Positions 8,043 to 17,821 of a DNA stretch of 64,000 bases are shown one piece after another. The DNA comes from an uncultured Pelagibacteraceae bacterium (GTDB taxonomy: Bacteria; Pseudomonadota; Alphaproteobacteria; Pelagibacterales; Pelagibacteraceae). A program made the translations under genes and the position numbers. Location: positions 98,761-162,760 of the forward strand of contig CACNUU010000002.1 in the NCBI GenBank assembly GCA_902623735.1, in the 5' to 3' direction. Position 1 is the stretch's first letter, and each line of letters starts with the position of its first letter. Under the pieces are notes generated by a model, which saw only the letters and a list, made by a program, of their open reading frames with translations, was not told the DNA's origin and searched no databases.

Positions 8043-11000
8043 ATGTTCATAACCGAATTAAGCATAAAAAGACCAACTGTATCTTGGGTAATGTCTCTCA
8101 TTTTAATTATTTTTGGTCTATTTGTTTTTTGGAAACTACCAGTAAGGGAGTTACCAAATGGTATTCAGCCTCCTGTAGTCCAAGTTCAAGTCGACTACAA
8201 ATCTGCGTCTGCTTCAATAGTAGATCAAGAAATAACTCAGGTTGTTGAAGATGTAATTGGGGGTGCAGAGGGCATAAAGAATATCGACTCAAAGTCTGAA
8301 AATGGCAGAAGTACAATTAATATTGAATTTGATACAAGTATAGACTTAGATAACGCTGCGAACGATATTAGAGAAAGAGTAGCAAGAGTAGTTGATAATT
8401 TACCATCTGAGGCTGACGCTCCACAAATTTTAAAAAGAGCAGCAGGTTTTACAACGACAATGTGGTTATCATTATCGTCATCATCATGGAGTGATCTTGA
8501 ATTAGGAGATTATGCCGAAAGATACTTGGTTGATCAATTTTCAAGTATAAAAAATGTTGGAAGAATAAGAGTAGGAGGATTAAGAGAATTAAGTATTAGA
8601 GTTTGGGTTGATCCAATTAGACTCGCTGCAAATGATTTAACTATAAAGGAAGTTGAAACTGCTATGCGAGGAGAAAATATAAGTCTTCCTGCTGGTACTT
8701 TAGAAGCAAATAATATTGATCTAACTCTTAATTTGGAGAAATCATATAATGATATTAATTCAATAAAACAGTTACCAATAAAAAAAACAGGAAATAAGGT
8801 AATCTTATTATCTGATGTTGCCAACGTCGAATTTGGACCTGTTTCAGAAAAAACATTATTTAAAGCTCAAACAAAAGATCAAATTAATTTAAAAACTGTT
8901 GGAATAGGAATTTATGCGAGAAGTGGAGCTTCAACAGTTGAGCTCTCAAACGACATAAAGAAAAAATTAAAGATAGTCAAAAAGTCTTTACCACAAGAAT
9001 TAAGTTTAAGGGTTTCTTTTGATAGAGCAAACTATGTCGAAGCAGCTATAGAAGAAGTCTATAAAACATTAATAATAGCATTCATTTTAGTTGTATTAAT
9101 CATCTATCTATTCTTAGGAAATTTAAAGGCCGTTATTGTGCCGGCTATAGCTCTACCTGTAAGTTTAATAGCTTCATTTTTGGGTCTCTATTTATTCGGA
9201 CTTTCAATAAATATTTTTGTCCTATTAAGTTTTATTTTAGCAATCGGAATAATCACTGATGACTCGGTTATTATGACTGATGCAATTTACAGAAGAATAG
9301 AAAACGGAGAAACACCATTAGTTGCAGCTTATAAAGGTTCAAAACAAATCTCATTCGCGATAGTAGCAACCACATTAATTTTAGTTGCAGTTTTTTTACC
9401 ATTAATTTTTATTGAAGGAATTTCTGGAACATTATTTAGAGAAACTGCAATAGCATTATCTTTTTCTATAGTGGTATCATCTTTTGTTGCATTGACCTTA
9501 TCTCCAATGCTAGCGAGTAAATTTTTACAAAAAAAAATATCAAAAAAAAATTTCTTACAAAAATTTGAAAAAGTTTTTTTAAGTTTTGCAAACCTCTACA
9601 AAGAGACATTAGAAAGTATTATTCACAAAAAAAAATTTGTTGGATCTTTTATAGTCTTTATAATAATTGCCTCAATATTGTTATTTAGTTTTTCAAAGAA
9701 AGAACTTTTACCAATGGAAGATAGAGGTGCATATTTAATAATTGGTGCAACTGATGAAGGTAGTTCTTTTGAGTATACTCAAGAACAAGCTCAAAAAGTT
9801 GAGGATAGATTAATTCCTCTTCTGCAATCCGAAAATAGTCCCTACTCTAGATTTATTATGAGAGTGCCAGGTTTTGGTAGTTCTGCTAATTCTTATAATA
9901 GTTTTATAATAATTGCCTTACTTGATGATTGGAAAAATAGGAAGAAAGGACAACAAGTGATTTTAAGAGAGGCAATTGGAAAAATTGTTTCTCTACCCCA
10001 GGCTTTAGCTTTTCCAATCTCTCCCCAATCTATAAGAGTGTCCAATTACAACAAGCCTGTACAAATGGTAATTTACGGAAATACTTATGAGGAGCTTGAG
10101 GAAATTCAAAAAAAAGTGATAAAAAAACTTAGATTAAACAACAACCTTTCGAGAATTGAGTCTGATTACAATAGGAACAAGCCTGAAGTAAAACTAGTTA
10201 TAAATCAAAATAAGTCTAAGGATTTAGGTGTTTCGACTAAATCTATAGGTGAAACTCTTGAGACTCTTTATGGAGGGAAGAAGATCACCACTTTCAATAA
10301 ACTTGGTAAAGAATACCCTATTATTGTTCAACAATATTTGTCTGACAGAAGAAATAAAGAGGGAATTTCTAAAATATTTGTAAGATCTGAAACGAATGGA
10401 AAATTAATTTCTTTAGCAAATTTAGTTAGTTTTAAAGAGGAAGGTTCTGCTAAAAAGCTAGCCAGATATAACAGACAACGAGCTGTTACTATTTCTGCTA
10501 ATATCAATGATAATTATACTCTCTTTGAGGCAATAAAATTTTTTGAAGAAGTAATGTCAGATTTAGCTCCAAAAAATCAAATAACATGGAAAGGAAAATC
10601 TGAGGAGATTAAAGAAACTAGTAATGAAATATTCATTATTTTTGTTTTAGCTTTATTGACAGCATACTTAGTGATGGCAGCAACTTTTAATTCTTTTATT
10701 CATCCATTTATAATAATATTAACAGTACCTTTGGCAATTTTTGGGGGACTAGTTTTTATTTTATTTTTGAATAGTTCAATAAATATCTTCTCACAAATTG
10801 CACTGATCATTCTTATCGGAATTTCCACTAAAAATAGTATCCTAATCGTGGATTATGCCAATCAAATTAGAAGGGCGGGCAAAACAATTGAAAAAGCAGT
10901 TACAGAGGCATGTAGTGTAAGATTTAGACCAATAATTATGACATCATTAAGCACGATGATTGCAATGTTGCCTCTCGTAATTGGAAATATTGGACCCGGA

Positions 11001-11171
11001 GCTGGAGAAGGTTCAAGATTGGCGGTAGGATCAACAATATTGGGTGGAATGATTATTTCTACTTTTTTCACTCTTTACATAACACCATCAATGTATTTAG
11101 CACTTGCTAAAAATACAAAGAGAATAGATGTTGTTGATTTAGAGTTAAAAAAAGAACTAATTAAAAAATAA
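8043..11171 (+). CDS. RND-family efflux transporter (AcrB/MexF-like)
   Basis: Inner-membrane proton-driven exporter of the hydrophobe/amphiphile efflux (HAE1) family. The 1042 residues match the usual length. Signs are the start FITELSIKRPTVSWV, twelve membrane segments with two large periplasmic loops, the proton-relay pair in IITDDSVIMTDA of segment 4, and the segment-10 lysine in STKNSILIVDYANQ. Substrates cannot be read from sequence. No outer-membrane factor lies nearby, so a TolC-like partner must be elsewhere. Its 3' end overlaps the opposing lipoprotein gene by 11 bases. Confidence 0.94.
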   Translation: MFITELSIKRPTVSWVMSLILIIFGLFVFWKLPVRELPNGIQPPVVQVQVDYKSASASIVDQEITQVVEDVIGGAEGIKNIDSKSENGRSTINIEFDTSIDLDNAANDIRERVARVVDNLPSEADAPQILKRAAGFTTTMWLSLSSSSWSDLELGDYAERYLVDQFSSIKNVGRIRVGGLRELSIRVWVDPIRLAANDLTIKEVETAMRGENISLPAGTLEANNIDLTLNLEKSYNDINSIKQLPIKKTGNKVILLSDVANVEFGPVSEKTLFKAQTKDQINLKTVGIGIYARSGASTVELSNDIKKKLKIVKKSLPQELSLRVSFDRANYVEAAIEEVYKTLIIAFILVVLIIYLFLGNLKAVIVPAIALPVSLIASFLGLYLFGLSINIFVLLSFILAIGIITDDSVIMTDAIYRRIENGETPLVAAYKGSKQISFAIVATTLILVAVFLPLIFIEGISGTLFRETAIALSFSIVVSSFVALTLSPMLASKFLQKKISKKNFLQKFEKVFLSFANLYKETLESIIHKKKFVGSFIVFIIIASILLFSFSKKELLPMEDRGAYLIIGATDEGSSFEYTQEQAQKVEDRLIPLLQSENSPYSRFIMRVPGFGSSANSYNSFIIIALLDDWKNRKKGQQVILREAIGKIVSLPQALAFPISPQSIRVSNYNKPVQMVIYGNTYEELEEIQKKVIKKLRLNNNLSRIESDYNRNKPEVKLVINQNKSKDLGVSTKSIGETLETLYGGKKITTFNKLGKEYPIIVQQYLSDRRNKEGISKIFVRSETNGKLISLANLVSFKEEGSAKKLARYNRQRAVTISANINDNYTLFEAIKFFEEVMSDLAPKNQITWKGKSEEIKETSNEIFIIFVLALLTAYLVMAATFNSFIHPFIIILTVPLAIFGGLVFILFLNSSINIFSQIALIILIGISTKNSILIVDYANQIRRAGKTIEKAVTEACSVRFRPIIMTSLSTMIAMLPLVIGNIGPGAGEGSRLAVGSTILGGMIISTFFTLYITPSMYLALAKNTKRIDVVDLELKKELIKK

Positions 11172-11760
11172 TATATCTATTCTTATTAAGTGAATTAATA
11201 CAATTAGATAATTGTTTTTTATATATTTTAGATTGCTTATCTACTTTTTTGGCTAATTTGATTACTTTTTTATTTTTTTTATAATTTTTATAATTTCCCC
11301 AACCTTCATGATATGCCAAGTATTGCCTAAATGCATCTTTTTTTGAAATTTTTAGAATTGTTTCAGTTTTATTTGTATACCAACCAATAAAATCAACACT
11401 GTCTTTGAATCTCATTCTTGTTGCTAAATTATTTCCTGTTTCTTTTTTATATTGCTCCCAAGTACTATTAATTGCCTGAGAATATCCAAAGGAGCTTGAA
11501 GGACGTTTATAGGGTATTACTTTAAAAATTTTCCCTCTAGCAGGTTTTGCTAACCAATCAAAATCTGACTCCATTTTTATTATAGCTAATTGAATATAAA
11601 TAGGTGTTCCCCATTTTTGTTCAGCTTTCTTAGCATGTTTATACCATAAGTATCTTTCATCAAAAATCAAACAACTGTTGGAAGTATTTGAGGGAATAGA
11701 TGAACATGCGCAAAAAAGCAAAAAAAATAAAATTAAAAATTTATTTTTTAATAATTCCAT
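11161..11760 (-). CDS. Lysozyme-like (lytic transglycosylase type) lipoprotein
   Basis: 199-residue lipoprotein with signal peptide and a lipobox LFCACSS around residue 18. The mature part resembles the SLT/lysozyme-like superfamily: AIIKMESDFDW carries a candidate catalytic glutamate, SSFGYSQAINSTWEQYK matches the conserved G-Y-x-Q block, and the last third has AYHEGWGNYK. It would cut peptidoglycan glycan strands in the periplasm while anchored in a membrane. The family link is by motif pattern and reasonably firm; the exact activity is not. Overlaps the start of the VanZ-like gene's end by 20 bases, so the two are probably one unit. Confidence 0.75.
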   Translation of the reverse strand: MELLKNKFLILFFLLFCACSSIPSNTSNSCLIFDERYLWYKHAKKAEQKWGTPIYIQLAIIKMESDFDWLAKPARGKIFKVIPYKRPSSSFGYSQAINSTWEQYKKETGNNLATRMRFKDSVDFIGWYTNKTETILKISKKDAFRQYLAYHEGWGNYKNYKKNKKVIKLAKKVDKQSKIYKKQLSNCINSLNKNRYIIF

Positions 11761-12136
11761 AATTTTTTATAATAACATAAATTAAAATTACAATTATAAC
11801 TCCAATTAAATTTCCAAAAAGATCTGACCATTGAAAACTTCTGTTTGGAATCAATAAATGTATCATCTCAAGAAAAATTGATAAAAAAACCAAATAAATC
11901 AAAGTTAAATTTAATTTGCTTGAATTAAGATAAGTCAATAAACCAATAATTGTTACAAATCCAAAAGCATAAAGATGATTTGAGGAAATTAAAAAATTAG
12001 ATGTAATTTGAGGTTGAATTCTACAATCATCGTAAATAAAACATCCTAATAAGCTTCCAGGGAACGAACATAGTACAATTAAAGATAAATTAATTAAATA
12101 AAATATGATTTTATATTTTGAAAAAAAATTTATCAT
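11741..12136 (-). CDS. VanZ-like family membrane protein
   Basis: 131-residue membrane protein with four hydrophobic segments. The pattern SIFLEMIHLLIPNRSFQWSDLFGNLIGV near the C-terminus is the VanZ-like signature (E-x-x-Q/H ... R ... D-x-x-x-N-x-x-G). VanZ gives low-level teicoplanin resistance in enterococci, but the role of the many proteobacterial homologues is unknown. It precedes the lysozyme-like lipoprotein with overlapping ends, hinting at a cell-envelope role. Divergent from gpmA. Confidence 0.78.
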   Translation of the reverse strand: MINFFSKYKIIFYLINLSLIVLCSFPGSLLGCFIYDDCRIQPQITSNFLISSNHLYAFGFVTIIGLLTYLNSSKLNLTLIYLVFLSIFLEMIHLLIPNRSFQWSDLFGNLIGVIIVILIYVIIKNYGIIKK

Positions 12137-12181
12137 TAAATTTAATAGTTTTATTTATAAATTTAATTTAGAAATAACAAC

Positions 12182-12895
12182 ATGAGTTTTTTAATTCTAG
12201 TAAGACATGGACAAAGTATTTGGAATCTGGACAATAGATTCACAGGATGGGTAGACGTTGATTTAACTGAAAATGGTAAATTAGAGGCTGAAAAAGCAGG
12301 GAATTTGATCAAAACTGCCAATATAAACATTGATATTTATTATTCTTCCTTACAGTTAAGAGCAAACAATACTTTAAAGATAATTCAAAAAATTTTAAAT
12401 GATCAAAAAAATTTTGTAAGAGCTTGGCAACTTAATGAAAGACACTATGGGGCACTAACTGGTCTAAATAAAGTTGAAACTGCAAAAAAACTTGGTGAGC
12501 AAAAAGTTCATGAGTTTCGAAGATCTTGGGATATTAGACCTGAACCACTCAGCAAGGAAAGTCCGTTACATCCTGCAAATATTGACATATATAATGATTT
12601 ACCTAGAGAAATTATTCCAGATACAGAATCTTTAAAGGATACATATGAAAGAGTTATCAAATTTTATGAAAATGAGATTAAAAATTTTTTAACAGATAAA
12701 AATATTCTTATTTCTGCCCATGGTAATTCAATAAGAGCTATGTGTAAATATTTGCTTAATCTTGATAATAATCAAATCTCAAGCTTAGAGATACCAACCG
12801 GAAATCCTCTAATTTTAGAAATAGATGAAAAATTTAATGTAAAAAGTTGTAAATACCTTGATCAAGAAAGAGCTAAAAATCTCTTAGTTTTTTAA
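12182..12895 (+). CDS. gpmA: 2,3-bisphosphoglycerate-dependent phosphoglycerate mutase
   Basis: Interconverts 3- and 2-phosphoglycerate in glycolysis and gluconeogenesis. The 237 residues carry the histidine phosphatase motif LVRHGQSIWN (catalytic His at 9), NRFTGWVDVDLTE, the acid in ERHYGALTGLNK, and the second histidine in SAHGNSIRA. These are the full dPGM signatures. Single gene, divergent from the VanZ-like gene and overlapping the end of the opposing nucleotidyltransferase gene by 23 bases. A weak stem with six T lies inside its last codons. Confidence 0.95.
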   Translation: MSFLILVRHGQSIWNLDNRFTGWVDVDLTENGKLEAEKAGNLIKTANINIDIYYSSLQLRANNTLKIIQKILNDQKNFVRAWQLNERHYGALTGLNKVETAKKLGEQKVHEFRRSWDIRPEPLSKESPLHPANIDIYNDLPREIIPDTESLKDTYERVIKFYENEIKNFLTDKNILISAHGNSIRAMCKYLLNLDNNQISSLEIPTGNPLILEIDEKFNVKSCKYLDQERAKNLLVF

Positions 12896-13559
12896 AAATT
12901 TCTAAATTGGTTAAATGATAAAATTGATTGTCAGTTTCAAAACCATAAAGTTTCTTATTCAAAATGAGATTTTCCCATATTTTAGAAATTGAAAAATTAT
13001 CAACTTTGTAATCTGTAAATAAACTCTTATTTAAAATCTGACAGCCAATGAAAATAAAATTTTTTTTTTCATTTGTAATTAAATGATTTTTTAATTCAAA
13101 GTCCCCACTTAAGTCTTTATCGTAACTTCTAATTTTTTTTGTAAGTAAAAGAATATTGTTTAAACTTTTTGAAAAATAAAACTGTTCCATCTTTTTAATA
13201 TCGCTAATATATGAATTGTTCCAATACGTATCTGGATTAAAAATCAAAAAATTATCATCTGAAGATGAATTAATCATTTTTAAAATTCCTCCACCAGTAT
13301 TCAAAATTTTTTTTCCATCACTAATAATTTTTACTTTAATCGGAAATTTTTTTTTTTTTATAAATTTAACAATTTCATTTTCTAAATGAAAAGTGTTTAA
13401 TATGATATTTTTAATTCCTAACTTGATGATTAAATTTACACAATGCTCTAGCATTGATAAATTATTAAATTTAAGCAGGGGTTTTGGTGTTTTTAACGTT
13501 AAAGGATTTAATCTTTTACCAAAACCTGCACATAAAATTAATGCTGTATTTATTTTCAT
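12873..13559 (-). CDS. murU: Sugar-phosphate nucleotidyltransferase, MurU-like
   Basis: Nucleotidyltransferase of the NTP-transferase family; with the kinase next to it, it best fits N-acetylmuramate-1-phosphate uridylyltransferase of the anabolic peptidoglycan recycling route. The nucleotide-binding start LILCAGFGKRLNPLTLKTPKPLLKF and the NTGGGI block are characteristic, and there is no C-terminal acyltransferase repeat (228 residues). A mannose-1-phosphate guanylyltransferase cannot be excluded by eye. The coding strand contains a run of 13 A (plus-strand T at 13347-13359). Overlaps the kinase gene by four bases. Confidence 0.78.
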   Translation of the reverse strand: MKINTALILCAGFGKRLNPLTLKTPKPLLKFNNLSMLEHCVNLIIKLGIKNIILNTFHLENEIVKFIKKKKFPIKVKIISDGKKILNTGGGILKMINSSSDDNFLIFNPDTYWNNSYISDIKKMEQFYFSKSLNNILLLTKKIRSYDKDLSGDFELKNHLITNEKKNFIFIGCQILNKSLFTDYKVDNFSISKIWENLILNKKLYGFETDNQFYHLTNLEIFKKLRDF

Positions 13560-14503
13560 TTTATTTGTTCAGCCAAATGTTTATTTAGTAAAATTTTAAG
13601 ATCATCAAAAATTTTGTTTTCTTTGATTCTTTTATTCAATAAAACCCAAGTGTAAGGAATTAATTTTAGATAATTATTTTTTTTATCCCTTATTGATAGT
13701 CGAGTAAAAATTCCAATTATTTTTAAATTTCTTAAAACTGAAAGTATTTGAAAATCATTCTGAAATTTTTTTATATCCATTTTAACTTGTGTTTTAATAT
13801 AATATTTAAATATTTTTACTTTAAATAAATTAGATGTTTTCAATCTTACATCATCAATCAGTGATGCTAGATCGTATGCTTTATTACCTATCAAAGCATC
13901 TTGACTATCAATAACCCCTATTTTATTTTTTTTTAACATTAGATTTGAGACATGAAAATCTCTATGAACAAAAGTGTTATTCTTTAATCTAAGATTTGAA
14001 ATTAACTTTTTTATTATTTTTTCAAATTGTTTTCTAAATTTAATTTCATTTTTTTTTAATAGTTTGCTTTTAATGTACCAATTACAAAATAAATTAGCCT
14101 CATCAAATAAGATTTTTTTATTATAGGTCGGGACTTTGTAATTCTTATTTTTAAAATTTTTTATATTTACGTCTTTTATTAATTGAATTTGATTTAATAA
14201 TTTAATTATTTTCTTAAAATATTTGAGTCTATTTATATTTTTATTTTTTAGAATTTTATAGATTGTGTTGTTACCAAAATCCTCAACTTCGATAAAACCC
14301 TCACTATATTTCTCATTAAATAACTTAGGGGCAAGAATTCTATTTTTTATTAAAATCTTGTTTATTGCATCATATTGAAGAAGATTTTTCTCTTTTTCTT
14401 TTTCAGCAAAAATAATAATAGATGAAAAGTTATTTTTTTTTTTTCTAAAAAATTTTCTAAATGAAGCATCACCTTTTATTTCTTTTAAATTATATGTTTT
14501 CAT
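13556..14503 (-). CDS. amgK: Aminoglycoside-phosphotransferase-fold sugar kinase, AmgK-like
   Basis: Predicted kinase of N-acetylmuramate / N-acetylglucosamine at the anomeric position, giving the substrate for the MurU-like enzyme encoded next to it. The APH-family catalytic loop FVHRDFHVSNLML (Asp about residue 190) and the magnesium site GVIDSQDALIGNKAYDLASL closely follow the AmgK pattern. The N-terminal lobe is divergent and lysine-rich. In many alphaproteobacteria tsaE, this kinase and the nucleotidyltransferase stand in this order, as here. A run of 12 A lies in the coding strand near the start (plus-strand T at 14433-14444). Confidence 0.8.
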   Translation of the reverse strand: MKTYNLKEIKGDASFRKFFRKKKNNFSSIIIFAEKEKEKNLLQYDAINKILIKNRILAPKLFNEKYSEGFIEVEDFGNNTIYKILKNKNINRLKYFKKIIKLLNQIQLIKDVNIKNFKNKNYKVPTYNKKILFDEANLFCNWYIKSKLLKKNEIKFRKQFEKIIKKLISNLRLKNNTFVHRDFHVSNLMLKKNKIGVIDSQDALIGNKAYDLASLIDDVRLKTSNLFKVKIFKYYIKTQVKMDIKKFQNDFQILSVLRNLKIIGIFTRLSIRDKKNNYLKLIPYTWVLLNKRIKENKIFDDLKILLNKHLAEQIK

Positions 14504-14518
14504 TAATCGTCTTAAAGC

Positions 14519-14965
14519 TTAGCTTTGAATTTGTAAAAATCTCTTTGAGTAATCGTCGTTGTATTTAAAAAAAATTTCAATTAAATTTTTTGGTTTCGCT
14601 TTTATAATTTCTGGCCATTCTATTACTGTAATTAAATTTTGGTTATTACCAAATAAATTTAAATCTGCTAATTCCCTTAAATCTTTAAGTCTATAAAGAT
14701 CATAATGATTTATCCTGATGTCATTAATCTTATATTCATTCAAAATGTTAAATGTTGGACTAGTTACCTCTGTTAATTCAAGATTATTTATTTTTTGATA
14801 GTGATTTATTAAGTATCTTACAAAAGTTGTCTTACCAACTCCAATTTCGCCATGTAAAAAAATTACATCTCCAAGTTTAATTTTTTCTTGAAACTTTTTC
14901 GCTAATTCTTCTGTTTTTTTTTCTGAAGATATATCTGTATAGTCACTACTAGTAGCGATACGCAT
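14519..14965 (-). CDS. tsaE: tRNA threonylcarbamoyladenosine biosynthesis ATPase TsaE
   Basis: ATPase that works with TsaB and TsaD to add threonylcarbamoyl to A37 of ANN-decoding tRNAs. The Walker A motif [12 protein letters not shown], the SPTFNI segment, the YDLYRL block and VIEWPE are all diagnostic. The ORF track begins at a TTG (14986); I prefer the ATG at 14963-14965 (MRIATSS), which still overlaps the end of ahcY by 17 bases and gives the usual family length (about 148 residues). Sits between ahcY and the AmgK-like kinase on one transcript. Confidence 0.92.
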   Translation of the reverse strand: MRIATSSDYTDISSEKKTEELAKKFQEKIKLGDVIFLHGEIGVGKTTFVRYLINHYQKINNLELTEVTSPTFNILNEYKINDIRINHYDLYRLKDLRELADLNLFGNNQNLITVIEWPEIIKAKPKNLIEIFFKYNDDYSKRFLQIQS

Positions 14966-16235
14966 TAGGCTTATATGGACCCTCAACTTTTACACTTATG
15001 TAGTCAGCTTGATCTTTTGATAGTTTTGTTAATTTTGCCCCAACTTTTTTTAAATGAAGAGTTGCAACTTTTTCATCTAAATGTTTAGGCAAAACATAAA
15101 CTTTTTTATCGTAGTTTTTATAATTATTCCAAAGTTCTATTTGAGCAATAACTTGGTTTGTAAATGAAGCGCTCATAACAAAACTAGGATGTCCAGTGGC
15201 ACAGCCCAAATTTACCAGCCTTCCTTCAGCTAATAGAATTATTCTTTTTCCACTTGGTAGCTCAATCTCATGTACTTGAGGTTTAACTTCAGTCCATTTG
15301 TAATTTTTTAAAGCCTCGACTTGAATTTCATTATCGAAATGACCAATATTACATAGTATGGCTCTATCCTTCATATTTCTCATATGATCTGCTGTCACTA
15401 TATCTTTATTACCTGTAGCTGTTACTACAATATCAGCTTTACCAATCACCTCATCCATGAGAACAACTTCGTAACCTTCCATCGCGGCTTGTAAAGCACA
15501 AATTGGGTCTGCCTCTGTCACTAGAACTCTTGCTCCACTTTGTCTTAAAGATGCTGCGCTTCCTTTTCCCACATCACCAAAGCCAGCTACCACAGCAACT
15601 TTTCCTGACATCATAACATCAGTTGCTCTTCTTATACCATCAACCAAACTTTCTCTGCATCCATAGAGATTATCAAATTTAGATTTTGTGACCGAGTCAT
15701 TAACATTGATTGCAGGTATCATTAGTGAATTATTTTTTTCCATCTTGTTGAGAGCCTTGATCCCGGTAGTAGTTTCTTCTGATACTCCTCTTACATCTTT
15801 CAATAAATCTTTATACTCATTATGCATTATGGCTGTTAGATCTCCACCATCATCCAATAACATATTAGGTTTCCAGTCTTTTTTTCCAATTATTGTTTGT
15901 TTAATACACCAAAGATATTCTTCTTCTGTTTCTCCTTTCCAGGCATAAACAGGTATTCCAGCTTTAGCAATTGCAGCAGCCGCATGATCCTGTGTTGAAA
16001 AAATATTGCATGAAGACCATCTTACATCTGCTCCTAAATTAACCAAAGTTTCAATTAGAACCGCTGTTTGGATTGTCATGTGCAAACATCCTATTATTTT
16101 GGCACCTTTTAGAGGTTGTTTGCCTTTGTATTCTTCTCTTAAAGCCATTAATCCTGGCATTTCACTTTCAGCAATTGAAATTTCTTTTCGTCCAAATTCT
16201 GATTGAGTAATATCTTTAACTTTGAAATCTTTCAT
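14949..16235 (-). CDS. ahcY: Adenosylhomocysteinase
   Basis: Reversibly cleaves S-adenosylhomocysteine to adenosine and homocysteine, removing the inhibitor of methyltransferases and closing the methyl cycle. The 428 residues show the substrate-binding start ([16 protein letters not shown]), the [15 protein letters not shown] block, the NAD-binding [14 protein letters not shown] and the C-terminal [10 protein letters not shown], all standard. It lacks the roughly 40-residue insertion found in some bacterial and plant enzymes. The gap to the sensor kinase gene upstream is 44 bases and holds no recognisable SAH or SAM riboswitch. Confidence 0.97.
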   Translation of the reverse strand: MKDFKVKDITQSEFGRKEISIAESEMPGLMALREEYKGKQPLKGAKIIGCLHMTIQTAVLIETLVNLGADVRWSSCNIFSTQDHAAAAIAKAGIPVYAWKGETEEEYLWCIKQTIIGKKDWKPNMLLDDGGDLTAIMHNEYKDLLKDVRGVSEETTTGIKALNKMEKNNSLMIPAINVNDSVTKSKFDNLYGCRESLVDGIRRATDVMMSGKVAVVAGFGDVGKGSAASLRQSGARVLVTEADPICALQAAMEGYEVVLMDEVIGKADIVVTATGNKDIVTADHMRNMKDRAILCNIGHFDNEIQVEALKNYKWTEVKPQVHEIELPSGKRIILLAEGRLVNLGCATGHPSFVMSASFTNQVIAQIELWNNYKNYDKKVYVLPKHLDEKVATLHLKKVGAKLTKLSKDQADYISVKVEGPYKPNAYRY

Positions 16236-16279
16236 AACTTGGAACTTCTAACAAAAAAAATCAATTAATCAATAGAACT

Positions 16280-17821
16280 TTATACCATAGGGAAAATGAC
16301 TTCCATTCTTGCGCCTTTTTTATCAGTCCTATTTGATGCTGTAATTGAGCCATTATGTAATTCAACTAAATTTTTAACAATATTGAGACCTAAACCAGAG
16401 TGCTGACCGAATTTATCAGGTCTATTACTGTAAAATCTTCTAAAAATTTTATTTGTATCTTTTTCTTTAAAACCATGTCCTTCATCCAAAATATCGATAA
16501 TAATTTTTTTTTTATCTATTTTTGAAACTTTGACAATTATATCTTTATTTTTTTCACTGAATGAAATTGCATTATCTAGAAGATTTGCAATTATTTGTTC
16601 AATTCTATTTTCTATACCATTTATAAAATATCTATTTTTTCCGTCATTTCTGTATGAGATATTAATTCCACTCTTTACCTTGTGAATACTATTATAATCC
16701 TCTACAACAGATTTAATTATTGGTTCGATATCAATTCTTTTAGTTTTTTCTTTGCTTAATGCCACTTCGTCTTTTAACATTTGAGAATAATCTGTGATTA
16801 ATCTTTCAATTCTTTGTACATCGTGACTTAAAATATCAATTAATTTAATTCTTTGATTAAAATCAGTAGTGTCATGTAAAATCTCAGATGCACTCTTTAG
16901 AGAGGCTAATGGATTTCTTATTTCATGAACAAGATCAGTAGAAAAATTTTCAGCATGTGAAATTCTTTTTTGTAATTCTAAGGTCATATCATCTAGTGAA
17001 TTCGATAGTAATCCAAGCTCATCATTTCTTAACTTCAAAGTTTCAATATTAGTTCCCTTTATATTTTTTTCTTTTATAGTTTTTGTGTAACTAACTAAAT
17101 TTTTTATTGGCTTTAAAAAATACCTATTTAATACAAACGAAAAAATTAATATTACAATTCCTACAGCGATAGCTGTTCTTATAATAAATGTTTTTCTCTC
17201 ATTTATTGCCGCTTTAACATCATTTGCATTTTCACTTATAGCTAAATATCCAATATTTTTATCTTTCTTCATTACATTTTTAATAGTTGTTAATTTGAAA
17301 TTATTGAACTCATCCTGAGTGAAAGTAAAAGGAATACCATAATTTTTGGAACCAACATAATTAAACAAAATATCCTTAAGAGAAACAGTATTATTATTTC
17401 CAAAATCTATATTTTTTGTTTCAGTAATTTCTTTTGTTTTTTTCTCGTCTAATATTTCCAATTCTACTAAATCCAATCTTGATGAAAAAGATCTTGGATC
17501 AAGATCTAATGTATCGGTATCACCAACTAAATTTAATTCATTATCAAAAAAAATTACTCTATCTAAATTTTGAAAAAGAAATCTTGTTGAAAATAAAAAT
17601 TTTCTAATATCTTCCTCAACAAATTTTACCTCTAGTCTATTTAGATTATCAATTGTATTATTTATTATTTCAATGTGATTTGATGATTTTTTTTTAATTA
17701 AATTCGGTTGAATATTTTTTAAATAAACAAAAGTAAATAGACCAATAATCGTAAAAAAAATCATATTAATAAATAAAAACTTTTTTAAAATAGATAAATT
17801 TTTAAGAAAATTGCTAAACAT
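16280..17821 (-). CDS. chvG: Sensor histidine kinase, ChvG-like
   Basis: Inner-membrane histidine kinase paired with the regulator encoded just upstream. The 513 residues have two membrane segments (about 10-30 and 213-233) around a periplasmic sensor domain, a HAMP linker, the phospho-acceptor box VHEIRNPLASLKSASE, and an ATPase domain with NLLDNAI and HSGLGLNIVKN. Its place between a ChvI-type regulator and ahcY matches the chvIG region of other alphaproteobacteria, where the system senses acid and envelope stress. The assignment rests on domain layout plus neighbourhood. Confidence 0.85.
   Translation of the reverse strand: MFSNFLKNLSILKKFLFINMIFFTIIGLFTFVYLKNIQPNLIKKKSSNHIEIINNTIDNLNRLEVKFVEEDIRKFLFSTRFLFQNLDRVIFFDNELNLVGDTDTLDLDPRSFSSRLDLVELEILDEKKTKEITETKNIDFGNNNTVSLKDILFNYVGSKNYGIPFTFTQDEFNNFKLTTIKNVMKKDKNIGYLAISENANDVKAAINERKTFIIRTAIAVGIVILIFSFVLNRYFLKPIKNLVSYTKTIKEKNIKGTNIETLKLRNDELGLLSNSLDDMTLELQKRISHAENFSTDLVHEIRNPLASLKSASEILHDTTDFNQRIKLIDILSHDVQRIERLITDYSQMLKDEVALSKEKTKRIDIEPIIKSVVEDYNSIHKVKSGINISYRNDGKNRYFINGIENRIEQIIANLLDNAISFSEKNKDIIVKVSKIDKKKIIIDILDEGHGFKEKDTNKIFRRFYSNRPDKFGQHSGLGLNIVKNLVELHNGSITASNRTDKKGARMEVIFPMV

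Noticed and set aside
12868-12893. Intrinsic terminator inside the end of gpmA (AAGAG/CTCTT then AGTTTTTT)
   Set aside because: The five-pair stem is too weak to call, although it is the best candidate for that convergent overlap.
16236-16279. SAH or SAM riboswitch before ahcY
   Set aside because: The 44-base gap is too short and shows no aptamer core, only two copies of AAGTTC.
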